Under the pieces are notes generated by a model. It was not told the origin of the DNA. It saw nothing but the letters and a program-made list of their open reading frames with translations, and did no database searches. From Candidatus Hydrogenedentota bacterium (GTDB lineage: Bacteria > Hydrogenedentota > Hydrogenedentia > Hydrogenedentales > CAITNO01), in NCBI GenBank assembly GCA_029554925.1, contig JAKPUV010001020.1, positions 1 to 22,728 of the forward strand: a DNA stretch of 22,728 nt, in the 5' to 3' direction. Within the stretch, counting starts at the first letter, position 1. The number at the start of each line of letters is the position of its first letter. The position numbers were made by a program, and so were the translations under genes. Below are positions 8,027 to 14,907 of the stretch, piece by piece.

Positions 8027-9913
8027 TCAGGCGCGGTCCGGCGCCAGGTACGAGGTCGCGATGAGGGACTGGTAGTCGTCCACCTGCCCGTGGTCGAGGC
8101 AGCACTCGATGATGGTGCGCCCGAGGGGGTGCAGGTCCTCGTGCAGGAACTCGCGCAGGTGCTTGTGGAAGAACTCCGTGAGGACCTCCGCGCCCTCGTC
8201 GTAGGCCTCGTCGCCCACCTCGGGCTGCGTGTTGACCTGGAGCAGCCACCGGGGCAGCGCGTTGCCCTCCACCGTCAGGTGGTGCAGCGCGTGGCCCAGC
8301 AGGGCGCAGCGCGCCGGGCGTATCTGGTCCGGCTTGAACTTGGCCACGCCGCGGCGGGCCAGGTACTCGCGGGTGATCCACTGGGGCATGAAGCCCATCT
8401 CCCACGCGCCGACATGCTGGTTCGGCGTGAGGATGTGCACCACCTTGGGCGTGGCGACGATCTGGTTCAGCAGCAGGTTCGCGTGGTCCACCTTGCGCCC
8501 CGTGGCGAAGGGCCAGTAGGAGCCCACACCCTCGCTGGTCATGCCCTCGGTGTCCGTGATGCTGGGGTTGGCGAAGCCGCGCGGGGCCACGAGCCGCCAC
8601 AGCCACGACAGCGCCGGGGGCAGCAGGTGGAAGAGCCCGATGATGCCGTACGAGGGGCGCTCGGCGGTGCAGGGGGGCGTGCGCACGCCCAGGCTCCGCA
8701 CGTCCACGGCCACCGGCGTGTCTATGATGCCGGGGAAGCTCCGCCGCGGCACGATCACGCGCGGGTTGGGGCAGGGCTTCCCGGGGGCGTCCTGGATGTG
8801 CTCCCAAATCAGGGCGCGGCCCTGGGGCACGGCGTCCACATTGAGGAACAGCAGTGGCTCCGGCGGCTCCGCCGTCAGGCGCTCGAAATGCGGGTCCGTG
8901 CCGTAGTGGGTGATGTGGTTGACGCGGACGAACCAGGCGTTCTCTGCGTCGGCGACCGTCAGTTTGCCGTCGCCGCGCTGGATCGAGGGGTGGCACAGGG
9001 CCATGTCGTCCGTGACGGGGCGCAGCTCGCAGCCCCGGGGGATCTCAATGAAGCGGCGCTCGCCCGTGACGGTGTTGGTGCCGAGCAGGAGGCGGCCGTC
9101 GGCCTCACGGTGGGCGACCTCGAGCATCTCGGACTTGCCGCCACCGCTGGCGCCCTCGTGCATGATTGTCAGGGTGTTGTCGTAGGGGGTGACCACCTGC
9201 ACCGTGGAGCAGTGGGCGGTGACCCAGCCCTCGCGCTCGCCGAGGGCGAGCAGGCTGCCGTAGACGCCCTTCTTCGCGCTGGGACCGGGGTACAGGTTGT
9301 ACGCGAAGATCTCGTGGAGGTCGCCGGAGCGCTTGTGCACGACCACCTGGCGCCCGTCGAAATGGGTGTGGCGGAAGGGGGGCGCGACGTAGATCACCAG
9401 CTTCGGGGCGAAGCGCTTGGGCAGCGCGTCCAGCGAAAGAATTCCCTGAAGCAGCGACAGGCCGAAGGCGAAGAATCCGGCGTTGGCCGGGGCGATGACC
9501 ATGGCGTCCGCGCCCATCTTGCGCTGGCCCGCGACAAAGCCGAACACGGCCAGCTCGCGCCCCTTGAGCCATTCCAGAGTGGCCGTCCGCAGCTCCTCGA
9601 AGTCGCCGCCGAACCGCTCGCTGTAGGTCGGCTTGTCCGACGGCTCCCCGTCGCCGATGAACATGCAGTCCGGATCCCGGCGCCGCATGTAGGGGTCCAG
9701 ATAGTTGGCGCACACGCCGTTGCGCACGCGGGCGACCTGGGCCTCCACGACATAGCCCTTTCCGGGCACGTCGTAGCCGACCTCGAAGGCGTCGCTTCCG
9801 GGGCCGCCGCAGGCCAAGTCTATCAGTTCGGCGGTCTGCTGGGCGACAATCACGTTCGGGCTTGCCTGCAACACGTCCCGGGCGTCGGCGGGCGGATTCA
9901 GTTTCTGCCACAT
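8027..9913 (-). CDS. DUF4914-like protein with a PEPCK-type P-loop
   Basis: This 628-aa cytoplasmic protein has no signal peptide or membrane segment. I recognise it, from memory and without a search, as DUF4914-like, a family of about 630 residues and unknown function. The start ATG at 9913 is chosen because AAGGAG lies just upstream and the length then fits the family. An in-frame upstream start at 10060 has no such site. The clearest motif is 'EGASGGGKSEM' (residues 253-263), a Walker A loop with K260. Its form resembles the GxSGxGKT loop of ATP-dependent PEP carboxykinase and HPr kinase. Other distinctive segments are 'RPVTDDMALCHPSIQRG' (298-314) and 'EGVGSYWPFATGRKVDHANL' (461-480). It probably binds a nucleotide, but its reaction is unknown. 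The antiporter-EIIA gene follows. Confidence 0.8.
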   Translation of the reverse strand: MWQKLNPPADARDVLQASPNVIVAQQTAELIDLACGGPGSDAFEVGYDVPGKGYVVEAQVARVRNGVCANYLDPYMRRRDPDCMFIGDGEPSDKPTYSERFGGDFEELRTATLEWLKGRELAVFGFVAGQRKMGADAMVIAPANAGFFAFGLSLLQGILSLDALPKRFAPKLVIYVAPPFRHTHFDGRQVVVHKRSGDLHEIFAYNLYPGPSAKKGVYGSLLALGEREGWVTAHCSTVQVVTPYDNTLTIMHEGASGGGKSEMLEVAHREADGRLLLGTNTVTGERRFIEIPRGCELRPVTDDMALCHPSIQRGDGKLTVADAENAWFVRVNHITHYGTDPHFERLTAEPPEPLLFLNVDAVPQGRALIWEHIQDAPGKPCPNPRVIVPRRSFPGIIDTPVAVDVRSLGVRTPPCTAERPSYGIIGLFHLLPPALSWLWRLVAPRGFANPSITDTEGMTSEGVGSYWPFATGRKVDHANLLLNQIVATPKVVHILTPNQHVGAWEMGFMPQWITREYLARRGVAKFKPDQIRPARCALLGHALHHLTVEGNALPRWLLQVNTQPEVGDEAYDEGAEVLTEFFHKHLREFLHEDLHPLGRTIIECCLDHGQVDDYQSLIATSYLAPDRA

Positions 9914-9966
9914 GATACAGTTTCTCCTTGTCGTCCTGCGCTGCGTTTGGAGGCTAAACCCGGTTC

Positions 9967-9986
9967 CCGGGGAAAATGTTCCCCGG
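9967..9986. other. 8-bp hairpin in the DUF4914 leader
   Basis: Positions 9967-9974 and 9979-9986 pair perfectly around a 4-nt loop. The hairpin lies between the candidate -10 at 10041-10046 and the DUF4914 start at 9913, so it would be in the 5' leader of that transcript. Alternatively it ends read-through from the protease gene. No T-tract follows on the minus strand, which argues against simple intrinsic termination. Confidence 0.4.
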
Positions 9987-10040
9987 TTTGCGGGGACGGC
10001 GCGCCCTGGCGGGGCCTTTGCGGGCACGTGTTGGAGCCTT

Positions 10041-10046
10041 AATATA
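10041..10046 (-). promoter_or_regulatory. Candidate -10 element for the DUF4914-antiporter operon
   Basis: Read on the minus strand, the bases are TATATT, a close match to the sigma-70 -10 box, in a locally AT-rich patch within a GC-rich genome. No convincing -35 is seen: GAAACA at 16-17 nt upstream matches only half the consensus. Transcription would start near 10034 and give a leader of about 120 nt. Confidence 0.35.
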
Positions 10047-10090
10047 CACCAAACGGCCACCCTGTTTCCCGGTTAAGCCCCTGCGAAGGG

Positions 10091-12616
10091 TCACTGGTCG
10101 AACTTGGGCCGGTAGCCGTCCTCTGCGTAGGGGTCGCGGTAATACCCCCGTGCATTGTAAATCTGCACCACCCGGAGCAGCTCCGAGAGGTTGACGGTCC
10201 AGTCTGCGGGGGCGTAGTCCGCGTCGTGGGGGGCGCACTCCGTGCCGCCCGCCGTGCCCGGCTGGAAGCCGTCCTCCGTGCCCGCGCCGCAGGACAGGCC
10301 GCCGGAGTTGTAGAACTGTACCACGCGCAGCAGCTCTCCCACGGCGATGAGGCTGTCCTGGTTCGTGTCCGCCGTGTGGGGCATGGCGTAGTCCGGGTCC
10401 AGAACCCCGCAGGAAGGCAGACCGTCGAGGTTGGACGGCTCAAAACCGGCGGGGATGCCGCCGCCGCGGGAAAGGCCCGCCACAGCGTTTGCGGCGAAGA
10501 GGTTGAGCCAGGTGATGCGGAGGACGCCGTCAAACATCATCTCGATCTGGAAGCTGTGGGAGTTTTCCGGCGGGTACTGGAGGGAGGAGTCGAAGGAGGG
10601 CACGTCCTCCCAGGTGACCACCACGCGGTCGGCCAGCTGCGCCCAGCTCACGCGGCCGCGCGCGAGGGGGTTGAGGTCCGTCAGGAAGGGCGCGATCCGG
10701 GGAAACGTGAAATGGGTGGCCAGATCGGGCTCGAAGGCGATGTCCCCATTGTTGAACGTGATGTAGCCGTTGCTTCCGATGAAAAAGCGCGTGTAGTTCG
10801 CGCCGAAGAACGGTACCGCTGCGCCGCCGGCCAGGTCAACTTGGACAAACGTCTCATCGGCGAGCGTGACCGCCGTCGCGGACGACGGATCCGTGCCGAA
10901 ATGGGCCGCGGGCTCCAGGCAGGCGGCGTACCCGTTTGGATTGTCGTCGGGGAACAGGGTGAGCATGTGCCCGGCAATGTCCACCGTGTTCGCCGAGTCG
11001 AACACCTCGGTCAGGTAGTCGGGGATGAACAGGGTCGTGAAGGTGTGGCACGCGCCGCCGTTGTCGGAGGTGCCGGTGTTGCCCGCGATGTCCTCGGCGG
11101 ACAGCGTGAAGAAGTACTCCGTTTCCGGGGTGAGGAAGTTTAGGGTGATCTCGTGGGCCGTGCCCCGCGGGCCCGAGGCCGCTCCGGTGAGGTTCCCGCA
11201 GGAGGTTCCATAGAGAACCAGGGGCGTGGCCGCCTTGTCCGTCGTGAAGCGGATCGTCGCCTGGGTGCCGCCGACATACGGAACGCTGATCCCCGAGATG
11301 ACCGGGGGAACACAGTCCACCGAGGCCTCCGCCGTCACCGCCACATCCACGTTGCCCGCCCCGTCGTCCGCGTCCACATACAGGGCGTCCAGCAGCTCGC
11401 CGTGGGCCGCCTGCAGGATGCCGTCGCCCGGCACGGGCGCGCCGGGGACCAGCGGGATGGTTCCGGAAAACTCGCCGCCCGTCCCCTGAACTTCCTGCAG
11501 CGCGACCGTCTCCCCATCGCCCCCGGCGGCGGACAGCAATACGGACAGCGCGCCCGCCCCCGCAGTGTTCCCGTCCGCGACGCGGACCTCCACAACGTCC
11601 TCGCAGCCGAAATGGGGGCGCGAGAAGGCCACGCTCCCCGCCGGGTCCACGAGGGGGGGGATGGCCGCCGCGACAACGGAGATGCTGGTGCAGTCCTCGC
11701 CGCGGCCGCCGGTGTCGGTGAGGGTGTTGCTGTAGAAGCACCCCTCCGCCGTGTCGTACAGGAAATCCGTGGCTCCCCGGACCAGAATGCCCTCCAGTAG
11801 GCCCGTGTCCTGGTTGATCACCGGCGACCCTGAATTGCCGCCGTAGGTGTCCAGATTGGCCACGAAATAGGTCGGCTGGAGGGAGCGCACCACAGTGGTC
11901 GGGCCGAAGGCAATCTTCATGGGAAGGCCCGACGGATGGCCGATGACGCCCACGCGGTCGCCCACAGCAATGGTCCCGGTCCGCCGGATGGCGAAGGGCT
12001 GCGTGCCCGGCGCCGTGACCGGACGGTCCACCCGGACGACATAGTGGTCGTTGTTCCCCGAGGGGGCGTAGGAGACGGTCTCCACCCAGCGGTAGACCCG
12101 GTCGGCGTCAAAGGCGAGCCGGGGGGTCGTCGCGTCCAGCATCTCCCACCCAAAGACGAAGCAGGTGCCTGTGCTCATGCTGCAATGGCCCGCCGTGGCG
12201 ATGAGGTCGGGCCCCACGAGGAACCCCGTGCAGTAGGCCGCCGTCGGCTGGTCGCCGAAGGGCTCCTCCGGGCACGCGGGATAACCGCCCTTGATGTAGG
12301 CCGACGGCGTCAGGACATAACTGCCGTCCGGCTGCACAACCAGTTTGGAACTCTGGATGACGGCGCAGGTGGAGGCCGCCCAGGTCCTTATCAGCGGGTC
12401 GCTCTCCTGGTAAACGTCTATCCGGTCGTCCGTGCCGTAGACGACCTTCGGCTGCGGCCGGGGCGGGGAGGGCACCCACGGCACGTCGCTGATCTCGGTG
12501 CAGGTCGGCTTCTCCCCGGGGAGTTCCTGGGCGGACATGGGGGGGATCGCGCACAATGCGGCCAGCAACGCCGCCGCAAGCGCCCGGCCGGGCGTCCTAT
12601 GGATTCCGCGCAGCAT
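10091..12616 (-). CDS. Secreted trypsin-like serine protease with beta-sandwich domains and dockerin-like C-terminus
   Basis: This 841-aa exported protein is a probable endopeptidase of the S1 (V8/trypsin-like) fold. The ATG at 12616 is chosen because it directly precedes the signal peptide (basic n-region, 'ALAAALLAALCAI', cleavage near 'PMSA'); an AAGGAG lies 12 nt upstream, rather far. An in-frame ATG at 12664 would add 16 residues. The catalytic triad is visible: H144 in 'IATAGHC', D190 in 'NNDHYVVRVDRP', S262 in 'GGNSGSPV'. After the protease domain come a beta-sandwich (about 335-435), an FN3-like domain (about 437-528, 'LTPETEYFFTLSAEDIAGN'), a NIDO-like region (about 535-732, 'FFIGSNGYITFNNGD') and two dockerin-like repeats (739-838). 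It is probably a cell-surface or extracellular enzyme. The substrate is unknown. Confidence 0.9.
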   Translation of the reverse strand: MLRGIHRTPGRALAAALLAALCAIPPMSAQELPGEKPTCTEISDVPWVPSPPRPQPKVVYGTDDRIDVYQESDPLIRTWAASTCAVIQSSKLVVQPDGSYVLTPSAYIKGGYPACPEEPFGDQPTAAYCTGFLVGPDLIATAGHCSMSTGTCFVFGWEMLDATTPRLAFDADRVYRWVETVSYAPSGNNDHYVVRVDRPVTAPGTQPFAIRRTGTIAVGDRVGVIGHPSGLPMKIAFGPTTVVRSLQPTYFVANLDTYGGNSGSPVINQDTGLLEGILVRGATDFLYDTAEGCFYSNTLTDTGGRGEDCTSISVVAAAIPPLVDPAGSVAFSRPHFGCEDVVEVRVADGNTAGAGALSVLLSAAGGDGETVALQEVQGTGGEFSGTIPLVPGAPVPGDGILQAAHGELLDALYVDADDGAGNVDVAVTAEASVDCVPPVISGISVPYVGGTQATIRFTTDKAATPLVLYGTSCGNLTGAASGPRGTAHEITLNFLTPETEYFFTLSAEDIAGNTGTSDNGGACHTFTTLFIPDYLTEVFDSANTVDIAGHMLTLFPDDNPNGYAACLEPAAHFGTDPSSATAVTLADETFVQVDLAGGAAVPFFGANYTRFFIGSNGYITFNNGDIAFEPDLATHFTFPRIAPFLTDLNPLARGRVSWAQLADRVVVTWEDVPSFDSSLQYPPENSHSFQIEMMFDGVLRITWLNLFAANAVAGLSRGGGIPAGFEPSNLDGLPSCGVLDPDYAMPHTADTNQDSLIAVGELLRVVQFYNSGGLSCGAGTEDGFQPGTAGGTECAPHDADYAPADWTVNLSELLRVVQIYNARGYYRDPYAEDGYRPKFDQ
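10103..10402 (-). repeat. Dockerin-like doublet 'ELLRVVQ-x-YN'
   Basis: Two related units end the protease. Unit 1 (residues about 739-788) contains 'DTNQDSLIAVGELLRVVQFY' and then 'TEDGFQPG'. Unit 2 (about 797-838) contains 'WTVNLSELLRVVQIYNARGY' and then 'AEDGYRP'. The D-x-N-x-D spacing in unit 1, followed by a hydrophobic helix, recalls the calcium-binding loop and helix of type I dockerins. Unit 2 has lost the acidic loop residues. The module may mediate docking or surface attachment; this is inferred. Confidence 0.65.
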
Positions 12617-12685
12617 CTTTTCCGTCAGCTCCTTGCCGCTTAAACGGCCCTGTCCCCCTTCCAAAAGTCTACCATACCGGAGGGG

Positions 12686-13120
12686 TCACGCCCCCGGCCC
12701 GGTGTTCTTGGTCTTGAGGCGGGCGCTCAGCGTCCGGATGATGTTCAGCAGGATCTGGATGGCCACCCGCTTCGACAGCAGGTTCTGGAAGGTGCTCTCG
12801 GTCAGCACGAACAGCACGCCGTCCTCCTCCGCCTTCACGGTGGCCGAGCGCGGCTCCCGGTTCACCAGGGCCATCTCGCCGAACATCTGCCCGGGGTGCA
12901 GGGTGGCGATCAGGCGGTCCCCGTCGTACACCCCCATCTTCCCCACCAGCACCACGTACATCTGGCTGCCGGTGGTGCCCTTGAAGAAGATCACCTCGCC
13001 CTTCAGGGCGCGCACCGTCATCCCCTTGGAGAAGATCTTCTCCACATCCTCCCGGGAGAGTCCGTTGAAAAGGTCCACCCTTTTCACCAGCAGGTCCAGC
13101 TTGGAGGGGTCAAGATGCAT
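12686..13120 (-). CDS. Stand-alone cyclic nucleotide-binding domain protein
   Basis: This 144-aa protein is essentially one CRP/FNR-type cyclic nucleotide-binding domain with no DNA-binding helix-turn-helix. The phosphate-binding cassette 'GEMALVNREPRSATV' (residues 81-95) keeps E82 and R91, the residues that usually contact ribose and phosphate of cAMP or cGMP, so ligand binding is plausible. I choose the ATG at 13120 because GGGAGGTG lies 7 nt upstream; an in-frame GTG at 13129 falls inside that ribosome-binding site. A single-domain CNBD probably signals by binding a partner. The protease gene begins 69 bp downstream on the same strand, so co-transcription is possible. Confidence 0.88.
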   Translation of the reverse strand: MHLDPSKLDLLVKRVDLFNGLSREDVEKIFSKGMTVRALKGEVIFFKGTTGSQMYVVLVGKMGVYDGDRLIATLHPGQMFGEMALVNREPRSATVKAEEDGVLFVLTESTFQNLLSKRVAIQILLNIIRTLSARLKTKNTGPGA

Positions 13121-13135
13121 GGCGCGCACCTCCCG

Positions 13136-13150
13136 GGCCGCGGTGCGGCC
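13136..13150 (-). other. Short hairpin just upstream of the CNBD ribosome-binding site
   Basis: Positions 13136-13141 and 13145-13150 are perfect 6-bp GC inverted repeats with a 3-nt loop. On the minus-strand transcript the hairpin ends a few bases before the GGGAGGTG ribosome-binding site of the CNBD gene. It could modulate access of ribosomes, but short GC palindromes are common in such DNA. Confidence 0.3.
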
Positions 13151-13162
13151 GCGTTTTTCCCA

Positions 13163-13171
13163 AGTATAACA
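13163..13171 (-). promoter_or_regulatory. Extended -10 promoter for the CNBD gene
   Basis: On the minus strand the sequence reads TG-T-TATACT, an extended -10 element (TGn followed by five of six consensus bases). No good -35 is seen at the usual spacing, which is normal for extended -10 promoters. The start would fall near 13156, giving a leader of about 36 nt before the ATG at 13120. Confidence 0.55.
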
Positions 13172-13242
13172 CGCATGGCGCGCGTTTTCCGTTCCCCGTC
13201 CCCGGAAGTTTTGCCGGCGCAGCCCGTGGAACGGGCCGTTTA

Positions 13243-13271
13243 TTGCATTGCGCCGGGGGGCGTGGTAGAGT
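13243..13271 (+). promoter_or_regulatory. Candidate sigma-70 promoter of the fmdB-arg operon
   Basis: TTGCAT at 13243-13248 and TAGAGT at 13266-13271 are separated by exactly 17 nt. The start would be near 13278, about 90 nt upstream of the FmdB-type gene. It is divergent from the CNBD promoter. Both boxes are imperfect matches, so this is a candidate. Confidence 0.45.
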
Positions 13272-13299
13272 TAACAGGTCACAGTGTTTCCGCCGTTAC

Positions 13300-13331
13300 C
13301 GCCCAGCATGGCGCCGGGCGTTTTCTTTTTT
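13300..13331 (+). terminator. Attenuator-like intrinsic terminator in the fmdB-arg leader
   Basis: CGCCC (13300-13304) pairs with GGGCG (13316-13320), with two further inner pairs (13306-13307 with 13313-13314) after one mismatch, and is followed by a T-rich run (TTTTCTTTTTT, 13321-13331). On the plus strand no gene ends upstream, so the element sits between the candidate promoter and the FmdB-type gene. This suggests transcription attenuation or a short leader RNA. Confidence 0.45.
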
Positions 13332-13366
13332 CGGATTTCCGCGGCGGGGACCGGAGGTTTTTCCGC

Positions 13367-13672
13367 ATGCCGACATACACCTACAAGTGCAAAAAGTGCG
13401 GCGCCGAACAGGACGTCTTCCACGCCATGTCCGCCAAGCCCAAGGTGGCCTGCGCGGCCTGCGGCGGCGCGTGCGTGAAGCAATTGGGCACGGGCGCGGG
13501 CATCATCTTCAAGGGCAGCGGCTTTTATGAGACGGACTACAAGAAGAAGTCCGGCGGCGGCCCGGTGAAGGAGGGGACGGCGAGGGAATCGGCCGCGAAA
13601 ACCGACGGCGCGAAGGCGTCCCCCGCCCCGGCGGCCAAAGACTCCGGGGGAGGCGGCAAGAAGAAGGACTGA
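13367..13672 (+). CDS. FmdB-family zinc-ribbon protein
   Basis: This 101-aa protein begins 'MPTYTYKCKKCG' and has two CxxC knuckles (C8/C11 and C29/C32) that should hold one zinc ion. This matches the small FmdB-type regulatory zinc ribbon. The 'FKGSGFYETDYK' segment (48-59) is also typical of that family. The rest is a low-complexity Lys/Ala/Gly/Ser tail, probably disordered. GGAGG lies 9 nt before the ATG. The family name comes from a gene near formamidase, and the molecular role is poorly known. argD starts 38 bp downstream, so the gene appears to be the first of the arginine operon. Whether it regulates that operon is unknown. Confidence 0.87.
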   Translation: MPTYTYKCKKCGAEQDVFHAMSAKPKVACAACGGACVKQLGTGAGIIFKGSGFYETDYKKKSGGGPVKEGTARESAAKTDGAKASPAPAAKDSGGGGKKKD

Positions 13673-13710
13673 CGGGCGGGCTGGGTCCGCACCGGCGGAA
13701 AGGCGACAGG

Positions 13711-14907
13711 ATGAGCAATCTCTCGATCAAGGCGCTCACGGAAGCCCATGTGATGAACACCTACGGCCGGCTGCCGATCGCCATCGTGCGCGGCGAGGGC
13801 GCGCGCCTGTGGGACGCCGACGGCCGGGAGTACCTGGACTTTTTCGCGGGCATCGCCGTGTGCAACCTGGGCCACTGCCATCCGAAGGTGACGGAGGCCG
13901 TGTGCCGCCAGGCCGCCACGCTGGTCCACGTCTCCAACCTCTACCACATTGAGACGCAGGCGGAGCTGGCGAAGCGCCTCGCGGCGAACAGCTTCGCCGA
14001 CCGCTGGTTCTTCTGCAACGGCGGCGCCGAGGCGAACGAGGCGGCCATCAAGCTGGCCCGGCGCTACTGGGCCGTCGCCCAGGGCACACCGCGGCCCGGC
14101 GTGGTGACGGCGAACCACTCGTTTCACGGGCGGACCCTGTGCACCCTCACGGCGACGGGCCAGCCGAAGTACCAGGAGGGCTTCGAGCCGCTGGTGCCCG
14201 GGTTCACCTACGTGGACTACGACGACCTGGACGCGCTGGAGGCGGCGCTGAACCCCTCGGTGGGGCTGGTGCTGCTGGAGCCGGTGCAGGGCGAGGGCGG
14301 CGTGCGCGTGCCGTCGCCGGACTACCTGCGCGGCGTGCGTGCGCTGTGCGACAAGCACAACGTCCTGCTGGCCCTCGACGAGGTGCAGACGGGCCTTGGC
14401 CGCACGGGCCGCCTCTTCTGCCACGAGCACAGCGGGATCACGCCGGACATCATGACCCTGGCCAAGGGCCTCGGCAACGGCGTGCCCATCGGCGCCATGG
14501 GCTGCACGGAAAAGGTGTCCGCGGGCTTCGCCCCCGGCAGCCACGCCTGTACCTTCGGCGGCAACCCCCTGAGCGCGGCGGCGGGCGTGGCCACGATGGA
14601 CGCCCTGACCGAGCCCGGCTTCATCGAGACCGCCGCCCGGCGCGGCGACTATCTGCACGCGGCGCTCCGGGAGCTGGCGGCGCGCCACCCCGGCGTGCGC
14701 GAGGTGCGCGGCATGGGCCTCATGGCGGGCGTCGAGTGCGCCGACGCCGTGGGGCCGCTGGTTGAGGCGATGCGCGATGCGGGCGTCATCTGCGGGCCTG
14801 CGGGCCCCAACGTGCTGCGGTTCCTGCCCCCGCTGGTGGTCACGGAGGTGGACATTGACACGGTCACGGCGGCGCTGGACCGGTGTCTGGGAGACCTGGG
14901 ATGGTAA
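13711..14907 (+). CDS. argD: Acetylornithine aminotransferase
   Basis: This 398-aa class III PLP enzyme converts N-acetylglutamate 5-semialdehyde and glutamate to N-acetylornithine and 2-oxoglutarate in arginine synthesis. Motifs seen are 'YLDFFAGIAVCNLGHCHP' near the N-terminus, 'FFCNGGAEANEAAIKLAR' (phosphate-binding region), 'LALDEVQTGLGRTG' (PLP-ring aspartate) and 'TLAKGLGNGVPIGAMG', in which K252 is the Schiff-base lysine. Length and order fit ArgD. Related aminotransferases (succinylornithine, GABA, ornithine) share these motifs; the adjacent argF and argG support ArgD. The next gene starts inside its last codons, at 14901. Confidence 0.93.
   Translation: MSNLSIKALTEAHVMNTYGRLPIAIVRGEGARLWDADGREYLDFFAGIAVCNLGHCHPKVTEAVCRQAATLVHVSNLYHIETQAELAKRLAANSFADRWFFCNGGAEANEAAIKLARRYWAVAQGTPRPGVVTANHSFHGRTLCTLTATGQPKYQEGFEPLVPGFTYVDYDDLDALEAALNPSVGLVLLEPVQGEGGVRVPSPDYLRGVRALCDKHNVLLALDEVQTGLGRTGRLFCHEHSGITPDIMTLAKGLGNGVPIGAMGCTEKVSAGFAPGSHACTFGGNPLSAAAGVATMDALTEPGFIETAARRGDYLHAALRELAARHPGVREVRGMGLMAGVECADAVGPLVEAMRDAGVICGPAGPNVLRFLPPLVVTEVDIDTVTAALDRCLGDLGW

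Noticed and set aside
6395..10042. A 1,215-codon open frame on the plus strand opposite the antiporter and DUF4914-like genes
   Set aside because: It spans two well-supported minus-strand genes and their gap. The product is Glu/Gly/His/Val-rich with no family motif. It is a shadow caused by GC-rich third positions.
9914..10060. N-terminal extension of the DUF4914-like protein from the ATG at 10060
   Set aside because: The extension overlaps the candidate -10 and leader hairpin, has no ribosome-binding site, and would exceed the family length. The ATG at 9913 has AAGGAG.
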